In this document: positions 1-13,445 of the stretch, piece by piece
Layout of the letters: the number at the start of each line of letters is the position of its first letter
Position numbering within the stretch: the first letter of the stretch is position 1
From: Acanthaster planci
Lineage: Eukaryota > Echinodermata > Asteroidea > Valvatida > Acanthasteridae
Assembly (NCBI RefSeq): GCF_001949145.1
Contig: NW_019091431.1
Location: 1,353,426 to 1,417,425, forward strand
Direction of reading: 5' to 3'
DNA length: 64,000 bases
The notes under the pieces: model-generated
What the model was told of the DNA's origin: nothing
The model's input: only the letters and a program-made list of their open reading frames with translations
The model's database searches: none
Translations under genes and position numbers: made by a program

Positions 1-3000
1 TTTGATTTTGTTTGAAGGATGCTTGGTTAAAAAAAAACTTGGTTGGGTGTCCCTGTGAAATAGAAATCTTAAATGTGTTGTTGATTTTTTAGCAGAGGAT
101 TCAAGTAGGTTTGTACTGGAGGCACGACAGGGTGTGGACTTGTTTGTAGAAGATATTCACATGCTGTACAGTTTAATGCACCCTGCAGAATGCTCTGCTT
201 TGAGTAGATGTTCCCCTCGAATGATCATAATACTTGTGGGGGGCAGTAAATTTCAAATTTTTTTTTTTTAGCCCACATGCAGTACTTCTGATAGAAATGA
301 TGTCAGGAAATGAAAGTTACAATGAAAGCAAACCACAAGAAGAAGAACGGCCTATCAGCCAGCCTTGCGTGACGTTGAATGGGCTTTTCACTGCCGATTC
401 GCTTCATCAGCAAAGCTTATCTCCAATAAATACCACGCCTCAAATGTACTTTGCAAACATTTGTATGAGAAAAACGGTGCCCCTGTGATGTACATGCATA
501 TGTCAATGTGCATGAAATGGGAATTTTTACTATTTCAATTCAACTGTCTTAACCCTCCTTTGGTTTATCAGCTCAAATATGCACGAGTGCCCACAGTCAC
601 TCTCTTGCTTGGTTTTCTGTATGGACCACGAACCTGCACAGGTTCAGTGTGTACGCTGTTGGTCGCAAGCACAAAATGACACAGGGTCTTTTGTGCAGAC
701 CTCTTCACTGCATTTGGTTTACTGCACTATTAAGCACATGAAACAGTGAGTCACAGCTTTTGGACAGCACAAAAAGGCAAACTGATATTCTTGTGAGGGA
801 CTGTTGGTGCAGTGCCCTACATGACACAGCTGTGCTTCTTTGACCCAGAGTGTCAGCGTGGGAGGGTTTTAATGTGACCCACCGTTGTACATGTAAAACC
901 AGGCTGAAGACATTAACTCTAACCCTGTAGGTTCTTGTAAGTTGTACTAGAAACATTACTGAATAACCAAGTTCAACAGCGGTGTGCAAGAGGGTCTCTG
1001 TAATTACTGGCAAAAGGCATAAACTCCAACAGGTCAACAGTAAAGTCTGGCAATTACCTAATGGTTGGATAGTGGAATTGTCAAACATGTATTTTATCTG
1101 TGTACGTATAACTTACTGGTACCATTCACAGGTACTTCAACCAGGCTTTGAAATGGTGGGGCACATACTGTAAACGTTTTGTATACCAGTACATACCGGT
1201 TATCTTGTATTTCTCTTTACACTCATGATGATGCCATTTGTTGACTGTGCCATAAGAATGGGGAAAAATGCAGCACATCAATTAGATGTTTTGTAATGGA
1301 ACATGATTGATTGATGCGCTTTCAGTACCGGTTCTCAAAGTCAAACATGCTTCATAACATTACACGTTTTTTATTAGTTGAAATCTATTGTGTATCATTT
1401 TGGTGGCTTATACTGGTAACCAAGCTTTTTGTTGAATGAAATATGGAAAATTTCTTTTCCATTGTTCAGAAAAAGCATTTGAAACAGTGCCCCACTAGTG
1501 GAAAAAAAATGCACCCTCAAGATATTTTTTTTTTGTTGGGAAACTGCAAGTCACACTTAATGGTTATCTCTCAAAGTCACACCATGGCAGACGAACAAAG
1601 TCTGTACATGTGTGCAGGCATGGGTCAGATATTTTCAATGTACCATTGAAATGGGAATGTTAGTTTTTTTTTGAGCTCTTTGCTTTCATGACATTGGCTT
1701 CTGTGACTGCCTCAAAATACATCTACTGTGTCGCCAAAATTCCAATGTTGTGTGAGTTTCCATTTTTCGTTTAACCGATGAAGCATGCCTGTGCAAATGT
1801 GGGTGAAGTGGCAGTAACAGCTGGTAACTGAATAAATGTTTGTGTGTGTTACATGTAGCATACCGAACCAGTAGACGAAGTCAAACAATCGAAGATAATG
1901 GACGTACATGTACAGTACTTACGTACATGTATGTACATGTAACTTACTTGACTGGGCCTGTTTGTAACTTTTCAAGTACAACAATTTTTTCTGAACTGTT
2001 TATAATGGCATCACCTTCCCTTCCCATCATTCAGCTAGGTTGCTAATGCTTTCACATTGCATTGTGGGATAGTTCCCAAAGTAACGGGCATGACGGGTCG
2101 ATGACATTACTTGGGCCAGGCCCAAGTGAGACGATGAGTATCATATTGAATGCAGTCTGGGGGAAATAATCAAAAACACGCTGAGTGTGTCCTACGTAAT
2201 AGAATGCTCATGTTCATACATTATATTGTACATGTCTACCACGGGGAGAGACGTAGTCTGTGAATGAGGTAAGATGGGTTTCATGTCGGGGGTTTGAGCT
2301 TTGTATTTACATGTACACTTGAGTGTGGATGCTTCCATTTACCTCTCATTGAAACCTTGTGGTGTGGGTACCACCTCACTCAACACATAGTCACACATTG
2401 CTGCATTTCTGCCACCTGTGTAATTCCAGGACCTCGGTGAGAAAAATTGGAAAATCTCCCTCTTTTTGTGTGCTTGGCAATTCCCGAACTGCGCCCTGAG
2501 TACCCATCGGGGGAGCGGGGGAGCGAAAGTTCAAAAGATTTGCGGGGGTGAAGAAAATAGTGGCCGGAGGGCTGGCAAACTGCAGAATCTGTAACACTAG
2601 CTTTTAAGCTTTGAATGCCTAGGAGCTGGTGGGTCCAGCCTGGGATTGGGCCGCAGCCATGCTGCTGTACTCCCCTGGATCTCCTATTAGAATGTGCCGA
2701 CACAAGGTTTATTGTTCCCCGGCACACAGCGAGGGCAATGCTTTGCCGTGGCACCTTTCTTCCCAAGCCAGGTTCAAAGCCATTGAACAAACTCTTTTTT
2801 TCCTTTTTTTTCCCCTCTTTCCCTCCCCCCTTGTATTGAGCCAAAGGCGAATACGTGTACATAGTCTGTTCCATTTAGTGCTGCCTTTGCTGCAGTGAAT
2901 ATTTGTTCTGGCCTCTTTTCTTGCTCTGCCTCTCCTGAATTTCAGGCTGAAATATGACAGGAAGAGGGCGTTGGGACAGGTTGAGGCTGGGAGTAGTGCC

Positions 3001-4730
3001 AACCTGAAGGCCGCAGCATTTCCGTCGCACTCTGTCTTTTGTTAGCTTTGAAACTCATGATTGTTCAACTGCATTTAGATCCCATTGTGGCTGTCAGCCC
3101 CCCTCTGGAAAAGAGCAAATGATTGTAAATGGAATCATTTCTCTGGAGCTGTCATACCCATTTTGAGGCAGGCATTGTCAAGCTTGTCATATGATACATC
3201 ACTCCAGCGATGAATGCCTACTGCTTCCAGACATGCTTCACAACTGCATTTAATTTTTTTTTTTCACTTTTCTGTGGCGCACTCAAACTATTTTAGAAAG
3301 TACAAAAAAAATGGTTCCAGGACAGGATTTTCATCCTTGGAAACAATTCACTTTAGAATTTTGTAGAGACTTTAAAAGGGAAATGAGTTTACCGGTGCAT
3401 GTACATGTGCCGTACTGGGTACCTGTGAACCACAAATTGCCTGTGGTATTGCCCTGTTGCGTTTCAATTGAAGTTTCAGACATAATTAGATACATTTTCA
3501 TTGGATTGTCTATATCAAGAAAATACATTTATATTTTGAACCTTAAAGGAATTTGAAATTTGGATGGCCAAGAAGGTTGATGTTAACTGAGATGGATGGC
3601 GAACAATTGATTCCAAAAGCCATGAAATATTCCCTTGTAGAGTTACTGGTAAATAATGATTACCGTACATGTACAGTGTACATGCTTGAAGAATTACATG
3701 TACATGAAGTTGGGGTTCATGTACTTGCGCATGGATTATAAAACCCAAAAACCATTTTGCCCAGAATCAGATTTACGAGCTAAATCTCCTGGAATGTGTT
3801 ACATGCCCTGCTGTAAATAACTTACCACAAGTTCTTTTCAGTTGACTTTTTTTGGGGGGGGACTTTTCTTTTTCCTTCCCGTTGCTGTGGATATGTAATT
3901 TTTAATCGGCTTTACAAGCCTCTTTCTTGTGCCCCGACCCTGTTAAGTTTCATACTTTACACAGCTTAGTGGAGAATCTCTTTAGTGAGAGGGGAACATG
4001 GGGTGTCTCAACTCTGAAAGGAGTGCCTTTCTTCCCTCCGTCCTCTGTGCTGCTCAGTGTTCGCTTGTGGTTTTTGTCACATTTCTTTAAATCCCTGTAC
4101 TCGCCTTGGAGCAGGGGCCGAAGAATACCCAAATCCAAATCCTGCTTTTGTGCACATTAGAGCGATTCGTAAAGGATTTAACCCGAGTGTGATGGCCTCG
4201 GCTGTAGATATACATGTATGCTACTTTTTCTTTTTTTGTAACAAGGGATAGTGGAGGCATTTTGAGGTCTGCTTAAGTCGTTTTGTGTTTGAAAGTCTTA
4301 AGTTTTTTTTTTTCATTATAAATGATACAGCCTCTTATAAGGGTGTTAGACCGTTAGGGTAATGTTCTTCTGTTGCAATTTTGTATGGAAGGCTGTTGCA
4401 TATTGTAGGATCAGTGAGTTTGGATAACTATTTCAAGGTGAAACCTCAAAACGTAGAGTCCTTTTAGTAATGGCAGCAGCTGCAAACGGTGTTCTTCTGA
4501 TGATTTTCACGTCTATCGGAGGGAGACAAAGCATTGAAATTGTGGCACTACTAACTTCACTAACATCTGGATTTGTGAACATGTAGGGATTAAGAAGGCC
4601 TGTGTTACATGTACATGTGTAGGTTCTGCTCTTTATGAGTCACAGCTATATTTTAGCCCCTCACTGGCTGGTAAAACGATGTATGACGAGCCATCAGTAA
4701 GAAGCAAACCAATCTTCACCAAAGCCATGT

Positions 4731-5394
4731 TGCCATTGGACTATTTTCTTCCGTGGGCACATGGTAACTTATTACCACGACTTTCCTTCGTGTGGATCTA
4801 CTGGCATTCCCACGTGGACTTTTTTTAACTGTTAACGGAATGTTTTTTCACTGTGTTAGGCCTAATAAGACCAGCAGATTACATTGCCTTCGCTGTACAA
4901 ATCATGACGAAATCGGTTAAATCTGACAAAAACAAAGACAAAATCAGATGAATTCAGCCACATCTGCCACAAAGAAGACAAACCTGTACAGAAGAAATCT
5001 GTACACAATGTGCGTATAGCGTTATCTGGGAACGCTTCACTGTGTGTGCGCGGCTTGCTGCTGTACTGTACGCACAGAGCTGGAGACTGGGAACCATACA
5101 ACCATTTTTGCGTGCCTGCTATCGATGTCCGTGTTGGCAGTAGTCTGGTTCGTATGTTTAGCATGGATGCGGTCAATCTACATTGTATGGGAACTGTTTC
5201 CATTTGGACTTTTTGCACCCCTGCTAACTTACCGTGGCTACGCAGAAATTTTCTGTGACCTTTTTCGGCCTGTTAGTTTTACATCGCGATCACGGTAAGT
5301 TGACAGGGACGTTAGTTTACCACGTGTTCCCATTGGATTTAATTTTGTAATTCTACAGGAAAGTCGCGGTAAGTGAACCCAAAAAAGTCCAATG
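4731..5394. repeat. Fold-back repeat with CCATTGGACT-type ends
   Basis: The left end reads CCATTGGACTATTTTCTTCC. The right end, read on the minus strand, begins CCATTGGACTTTTTTGGGTT, and both arms continue with related ACTTACCGCGACTTTCC-like sequence. A third related arm in forward orientation starts near 5191 with a CCATTTGGACTTTTT variant followed by CTAACTTACCGTGG. The block therefore looks like a diverged, partly composite inverted-repeat element. No coding frame inside it resembles a transposase. No target-site duplication was recognised, so the exact ends are approximate. Confidence 0.5.
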
Positions 5395-6925
5395 GGATCC
5401 CGACTATATGTTGACATACCGGTATCTCACACAGCTATATGTACATTGTACTTGAACATGCATCAAACTAACAAAAAATTGACTAAATATATGAAAATAT
5501 GGATATCTTGATGCTGTAGTATTTGTAGGTACATGTAAATATATGGTGATATTTCTACAAACTTGCAAGACGTGAGAGAGACTAGCATATGAGCTCATCC
5601 ACACATGCACAGATCAAATGAAGTTTAGGATGATGCTGGCAGGTATTTTCGAATTCAAATTTACATTTACCAAAGTGTAATATCGAAGTAGCTGCTTCAT
5701 ACATGTACGTGTGCAGTAGGTGACCCAGGCAAGGCAGTTGCATAAATTGAAGTCTTATTCATTCTTATGTAGTTATCTTAGCAAGTTACATGTAGCTTAA
5801 GGTTCAGGGAAGTATTCATGACCTTCTGTGAAAGTCAGATACTCTCGCCCTGTTTTATCAATTTTCAAGAAAACATTGATAACTTCTATGCACTTCAATA
5901 GTTAACTTTTCAAAATGTATGCTGTCAACCTGTACTGTCATCTTTCAAACTTACCTTTTTTTCCCTGGTTTGATTCCTTTCAGATCTCAAGGGGAGAATC
6001 ATATAGGATATCATGTTCAAATTCAACAAATTGTTCGTCGGTAAGTACATGTACCTACTATAAAATTACAGGCTGACTTACATGTGTATGTATACGTTAC
6101 CTGTAACACGGATTTAGGTTTAAAAAGTGCGATGAATTTTTGTTCAAATTTTGCAGGAAAAGTGTAATTGTGCATTTTGTCTAAAGACTTTGTTATTGGC
6201 TCTCCCCACATACCGGTACATGTGTATTTTAAATGTACAGGGTTGTTTTGGAACAATGTACACATTTACTGGTACCTAAAGGAATTTCATCTGTCCAAAT
6301 CAAATTGATAATGGAAAAACCAACCATTTGAAATCCCCACAATCTTAAACATGTCCACATGGTCAATTGTTACCCTGAGGCTGTTGCCATTGGATTTTTC
6401 TCAGACCCCACATTTCTTTTTGTCCTTGCCTGATTTCCTTGAAAGTCGGCAACTCCAGAAGGGTTGGGCTGCAAAAACAAACACCAGCCATCTGCCAGGA
6501 ATAAACAGAGGCAGGCTGCGGCCCCTTTTAACATCCAGGCAGGGCAAAACAGCTGTGAACCATAGAAGGATGAGTGCTACTTTGACCCAGGGCTGCATGT
6601 ATATGTAGTGCACAGGAAATTCATCCCTCCCACTCTTAGCCAAAAAACCCCCAAATCTAACAGATTTATCAACTGGGAGATGAAACATTTGACCAATGGC
6701 TTACTATAAGATTCTGTATCACAGAGGTTGTGTCAATGCCTGAAATATGAAGATGATACATGTACCGTGTAGTGTTGGCCATCACAAGAAAGTTGATACA
6801 TTATTACAGTGTCTTGAGGTTATGTTTTTGGCGTACAGTCAACAGTTCCCTCTAATCGACTCCATTTGTGTTTGCATAATTGTCTGAGCACATTTTATTT
6901 TATTCAGTTTTTAGACAGATTTCCA

Positions 6926-7075
6926 CAGAGGTGTGAAAATTCAGCTTTTTAGCTGATTTCAGCTTTTTAGCTGAATTCAGCTTTTTAGCTGATTTCAGCT
7001 TTTTTTGTTGATGTTGAACCTCAATATCAGCTTTTTTGTGCACCTGCTGTGTACAAACATAGGGGGACTACTTAC
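6926..7075. mobile_element. Degraded copy of a short CAGCTTTTTAGCTGA transposon
   Basis: This copy starts with CAGAGGTGTG, followed by three tandem 18-bp units of CAGCTTTTTAGCTGATTT (6942-6995, one unit with a one-base change). It ends with a TTTTGTGCACCTG...TGTACAAA stretch. The same order of motifs occurs in the intact element at 33274-33394, so the two are members of one family. The terminal repeats of this copy are decayed, and the internal 18-bp unit is amplified compared with the other copy. Confidence 0.6.
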
Positions 7076-10000
7076 ATTTTAGCTTTTTGCTAGTTGTTTG
7101 CAGTTTTAATTTCAAGTGGCCACTCACATCCATTTCCAGCTGTTACTATTAATCTGAAAGCTACCATGTACCTTTATGTATACGTTGAAACTATCATCCA
7201 TGGACCCTCAAATGATGTTCTTATTATGGGTCTCAAGCAGGCTGGTTCAAGTATCTTTGGTGTCATGGTACATGACCGACCGCTGTGAATGTGATGGTCG
7301 TGTGCATTACTTAAGAACTTAACTCATTGCTGTCTTTTCCACCACCCAACTTTTCCCTCTCCCCAACAGTGATACTTTTACAGTACAGAAGCCAAACCCT
7401 CCTGCTAATTGGACAAATTCTTGGCAGGAGCTAAATTCCTAGCCTTTGGTAAACTGAAACCAGGAGGTAGAGCTTTACCATTTGGAAGCTGCCCAGATTG
7501 AAATGACTCTCAGAAAAATGTCTGCCTAAGTGCACCTGCGTATCGATATTGTCTTCAATGCTGGATTTCTGAGAGGGTTCCTTATCTTAGAGTTTCAGAG
7601 TTTCAAGTTGACTATTCAAGTGTTCAGACAACTTTTTTAGTTTCAAGTTAACTTTTTGAGTTATGAGTTGATTTTGTGAGTTTCAATTTGACTCAAACGA
7701 AAGTAACGTGATCTCAGCCAATTTTGTTCTAGTTGGAGATTATTTTATTTAAGAGGGCCTGGAACGGGGAGGTACTTGGACTAGGAATAGTAGATGATAA
7801 ACACGAATTGATTGCACTGTTTACTTGTAAACTTTTATCTTTTGGTACCAATGAATAAAAAGAACTTGATGAAACCAAACTGACCGAAATATTGCGTGAA
7901 CTCTGAATGATCCACCGCATGGCCAGCTTCACTCAATGACAAGAGCATGAGGAGTTACTCTTGAATGTTTCTTACACACAGCAGGGGCCTGTCAAACTTC
8001 TGTTGACAGTTGACAGCCACATGCCTGTGGTTTGCTCATTTAACCTTCCACTGACCTGGAAATGATTTTTCAGCCCTCCCCACCCCAAAAGTTACCAAAG
8101 CCGCAAAGATCCTTTATTTGTACATGCTCATGTACATGTACACTCATGTATGTGTGCATGTATGTCAGAGGTGGTCAAGGTTGCAAATAAAGACAAGTAC
8201 ATTGTACATAAAATATAAGAAAATCGGCTACATGTAGTTCTTGTGAAAGCTATGAACTACTGTACGCAGTCACAAACTTGTCAAAGATTGGTCGCTTGCA
8301 GTGTAACCATTTTGTTTTATCATAAGAAAGCTGATGATTCAGATTGCTTTAAGGAATGTCTACCCATGTGCAAACTTGTCCAGTAATCCATAATTTTCCT
8401 TGATGTTTAACAGCCCTAACATTTGAATTAGGGCATCTACTCGTAGGATTCCAAGTGATTCAACTTACAATTGGTTATTATTTTTTTCTTATTACACTAC
8501 ATCTGCATTGCATTTCTCCCTCTACGCAGAATTTGATAGAACATCCAAACCGATTGTATTTCTAAACAATCACACATCAGAAGAAATACCATGACCGATC
8601 AATCCCAACTGATTTATTAGGTATTTAATAGTAAAAAAAGAGCATAGGCCCCTTAAAATGGCATTTTTTAACCTAATTAAAAGTGAAAATATATGCAACT
8701 GGACAATATCACTCACTGCATTGCATATCTGTTGCTTGCACTTTCATTTGAAGCCAAATCTACTGTCTAATCCATCACTGTCAGGACAAGAATGTAAAGT
8801 CTTTCTTTAAGCCTGTCCTTTTCATCCAGCCAACCTTCAGCAGCTGAGGAGTTTACCATGCATTTCATGCATTGAGGTCATGCATCATCACAGATCCAGT
8901 GTGCGTGACAGGAATACAGATTAAAACAAAGTGCATTGCCCAAACCGGCTGAACTCTGTTTAATTTTTCTCCCCTTCCTTAGTGCACAGTTGACCTCCAG
9001 GCATGACATCTCCATGTGGGAAAAGTACTTGTATGCAAGGTACCAAGTATTGGTACATAAACTAGGACATGTACTAGCACTTGTAAACCAGTAGACACTA
9101 GTACTCCATCTTGAATACCGGTAATGGTGCAACTCATGCATTGTACATTTACACAGTAGTTAGAACAGTGGTTAAAATCATGGGTGCTGTAACTAATTTT
9201 GTATAAAGCGACTAAAAGAAAAATCATTATATGATTCTGATTCTGTCCATCGGGGGGTGAGATTTGTCAGGATTTTTCCTGATGTTTAGAATCTGAGCAT
9301 CAGGATTACCAAAGAACCTGGACTGCTGTTGGTCACTCAAACCTCTGCTCATTATTTTGTGGACGTTTCATTTTCTTCCAATCTCATCATGTACGTACAT
9401 GTACATACAGTGTATGCAGACGGTATCCACACTGATGGATGTGCCTGTACTGGGTACAGTTGTATGCCACTATGCACAAAAGCTTGGGGGTTGAATAATA
9501 GAATACCCAGTTGCTCAGTTACTATGTCAGTTGGAGAGCTGGTACCATCCTTGAGTTGGTAAAAAAGCATATTACCAGAGAACCCCTACCGATACGGTGG
9601 ACCAAGTGCCTAATACAGGGCTTACGTGTACACCGTATATGGGTAGTACATGTACAATGTACATGTATTGAGCCAAATGACATGCTGGAGGAACTGACAA
9701 AAAGACACCCCCCCCCCCAAAAAATGAAACAAAAATTGGGAGCAGGTCTCTTACATACATGTACGTAATTCATGTAAGCCCGAAGTACACTGGAGACAAA
9801 CTTTGTCCTCATAAAAAGAAGGGGGGGGGATGTAGAGAGTATGTCATGCAGGTGTCAGGGTGCCATTTATCTGCAATTTGTCACATTTGTCAACAGTCTG
9901 TGACATAAGTCAACAGTTCTCCTAGAACAAAGTTTGGACCAGCCTGGCCCTTGGCTAGCCCAGGCTGCTGCTCCTGACTAGCCACCCCCTCGCCCTCCAA

Positions 10001-13000
10001 TCAGACATGGGGAATATGATAACCCCTTGCTCTCCCTCCCATTGTCAAGACTTCTCCGTTTATCAATTGTGTGGCAGAGATATGATTTGGACAGAACTGG
10101 TAGGGTTTGGAGGATCTTGGTTTCAAGGGTTTCTGACCTAGTTTTTAAACGTGCTTTGTTGTATAGCAATTTAGAAAATGGCAGTCTGTAGTTTAGCTAT
10201 TGTGTTTGTTTGGGGGGGGCTTTAGTTTTTATTTTATTTAGTTTACTTTTGCTTTGATACAATTTTAAGAAAGGGATAAGTTTTACAAAGAGAAGGCATT
10301 ACTGATGTCAACTGGGAGAGTTTAATGTATTCTCTTCTGAATAGCCAAAAAATGAAAATAATAATCCTCCAAGCTTTTGGAACCTGCTACCAAACCTTCT
10401 TTTGTGAAGAAGAACCCACCCCAGCACCTGTTGGGGTAGTGTTGCGCATAGCCCAGACAATGATGGAAACTACTCCACTTGTCCCACTGGCTGGTTTTCT
10501 AGCACTATAATCTCCTCATTAATCCTGACAAGATGATCCACCGAATTAGCCCTGTAACCCTAGTCTGGTCATTTAACCCGGCATCTTTATTTTTAGTACT
10601 GGATTACATTAAATCCCTCATCTTGCTAAAGAGATTAAACGCTGGTCAATCTTTCCTTCTTTTTTTCTTTTGAATGATTCAACATTGGTTCATGATTAGT
10701 GCCTCCTCTTATGCAAAAAGGATTCCCCTATGTACTTTCCAGAGCATTTCACTCAGTATTAAAGCTTCAAGTTTTCTATTGTCAATTTCCCAAGTTTTTA
10801 TCCTATTAAAACACTTGATCTTTAAATGTATACAATGGTAGTTCCATTGCAGAGTAAGCAACGTGCTGAACTAAATGTTCAGTAATAAAGTTCAGTATTT
10901 TGCATGATATTTCAGAAATAATGCCATGGAGCTTTTCCCCATTGCTGTGTAGTTTTAAAACTTTGAAGCTGAAAATATTTGGCTGGATTTTGCTCTTGAT
11001 ATGCATCAAAATGAAAGAAAAAAATATGTATATTTTAAATGGATGGTACGTGTATATCCAACTGTTTTGCAAGAGTAAAAACATTCCAGTTTGAAGAAAT
11101 GATGTGCATGTCGTGTTGCTCTTTTCCAATAGTCCGACATGTATCTTGACCAAAATGTCGTATGCATGTAGCAAAATTTCATGAATCAAAATGAAAATAA
11201 TATTGCCCGTCTGTTCATGAATATCCTTCGCCCCCTCCTGTCCTCCAACTTCTGTCATGAATGCCATCCGAGCTTGCTGGCAACAGTTGAAAAAAGAACG
11301 GTTTTTTTTGTGTGTGTGCATCTGTGGCGGGATGCGAGTCTTCTACGGGACAATTGTTCAGAGACTGGAGGAGTCTCTGTGATCCCTGAGTATTGGGGAT
11401 TAGAGCCCTGAAAGCGCCATTAAAGAGGCAGTTGCGGGGACCGTTAGACCTGGTTTCCCCCCCTCTGCTAGTCCTCTTTTCTTGGTAATACTAAATCCAC
11501 TCCCAATAGGAGGCTTCTGCAGGCCGCGCAACCGTTTGTGCATCCTGCATGTTCAACACTGGCAGGCCAGGATCACGTAAGCCCTTGCCAGGGATTTCTT
11601 TACCCACTTTTTAAATTCGTTTTTCAGGGCTAACATTAACAAGAGGATTAGTTCTGGACACTTGAATATAAAGTTTTGTTTCTTATGCCTTTCAGTAAGA
11701 ATTGACCTTTGAAAGTATTTTTGCACCAGATGTCTTTACATTGTACCGGTACATGTAATTCAACAGTGTTTCCCCAGATGAGGTCTATATACCTTGGGTT
11801 GAAATGCTAAATCACTGGTCCATTCTTCAAGTTGGCTGCATTTGTACATGTAATTACACTTTTGCCTGAGAGTGATTGTTTCGTTTTTGCAGAGATTTGT
11901 CCCGTACATACGTGTATGGTACCCTTAGCTCTTGCTAACATGGTACGTGGGCACAACTGGGTTTTCTTGATCTCAAACATATAAAATAAAAAGAAAACAT
12001 GAAAAACAAGACTACTGTTGCATTTATCTCATTGGTTCTTCATTATTACTGAGGTGATCATGAATGTCATAAATATTCATGTGCATGTATTTGTACATGT
12101 AGCAATCTATTTAAACAAATACCTGTAGAGTAACTGGTACATTTTCCGTTTGGTATTCACTTGAGTAGCAGTTTCCCGAACCAAAGTCTTTATAATTGTT
12201 TGAATTTTTTTTTTGTATCCTTGCTACAAATGGACTCCATATGCTCATTTTATGAGAAATTACCCTTTTAGCTGTACAGGTACATGTACATCTTACACGT
12301 AACTGAAAATGGTTCACATTTATTGTTACCAGTTTTTTTATAAATTAGTAACTGGTGCCAGCCACTGTATGACTGTACGTCACGCACAAATCCCAGAATG
12401 CTAAGAGAAACAAACTGTATTTCTACCAGTAGTTCCGAGCCCCCATGCATTCACAGAGGCCAACAGGAGAAAAGAAGCTTAGCCCCACTACATGTAGATG
12501 AGAAAAACCAGGGAGACGAGAAAAGATCCAGGGATGGATTTGGGGGACACATACAGCCCCTAATACGCTGGACAAACAGCCAGGAGCAAGAGGAAGGAGA
12601 GAGGAAGACTGACCCTCTCCTAGTCTGCTCTGTGAGCACTTGCAGGTGCTGCACTGCCGGCTCCAATCATGCTTGAATAGGATGGAGTGATCATGATAGA
12701 CCCCATTAATTTTGTACCCAACAGGTGGTTTGGAGCAGTGCTGTAGCTGTATGACATTGTTCTGGCAACATGTACATTTAATGGGACAAATTTGTTTCAA
12801 CTTCCTGATAAATCAACTGCATTTAAAAGTTTCGTACTTGTTTTTACCTCAGCGCTCCTTGTATTATCCAAGTGCATTTTAAAACAAGCTTGAAAGTTGA
12901 AAATTCAATTCACACTGGATGGCTTCAAGTCTGAGTTGAAATGTTTAAGGAAAACATAACTATACCAGCCAATGAAATGATTATGAGTGTTATGAATCGC

Positions 13001-13089
13001 TTCCAACCTAAAATCATGACTCTCTCGGGTTAAAAAGTTTAGTCCTTGAGATTTGTATGTACATTTACAACAATACATAACAGAAAGGA

Positions 13090-13445
13090 TTATGAGGGGC
13101 ATATGGCCCAGTGGTTAGGGTTTGAAGCTTTTTGATCATAGGGTTGGGGGTTCGAATCCATCTGCTGGCAGCATGTTGTGATCTTGGACAAGTCACTTTA
13201 CTCCCATTTGCGTTTCTCCATGCAGGAGTAAATGGTTACCAGTGACGGGAGATATGGTTATGTTTAGCTGCTTGCGCCGGAATGGCAGCATTGGGCTGGG
13301 ATACTCCCAGGGAGCTGAGAGGGTTTCAGAAATGTTCAGATGATGTGAGCCCAATGTGCAGGGATTATGATAGTTAGTGCCTCGGAGTAGTTTTCTAGAT
13401 ACATGTACATTAGATGATGCTTTACAAGTGTGTGTTATTATTTAA
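13090..13445 (+). mobile_element. tRNA-derived SINE
   Basis: The head carries RNA polymerase III promoter-like boxes: an A-box-like TGGCCCAGTGGTT at 13104-13116 and an exact B box GGTTCGAATCC at 13149-13159. A phrase common in animal SINEs follows (CTTGGACAAGTCACTTTA, about 13182-13199). The tail has GATGCTTTACAAGTGTG and ends in a short TTATTATTT run near 13443. The tRNA-like head would not fold as a functional tRNA, so this is a retroposon and not a tRNA gene. It is in plus orientation. The boundaries are estimated from the motifs, and no target-site duplication was identified. Confidence 0.65.

Noticed and set aside
2380-2874. 164-codon open frame on the minus strand
   Set aside because: Low-complexity Lys/Gly and Ser/Arg-rich translation, overlapped by open frames in three other phases, no splice support and no known domain.
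13100-13175. tRNA gene
   Set aside because: The boxes match, but the sequence cannot form a proper cloverleaf and continues into a SINE body and tail.
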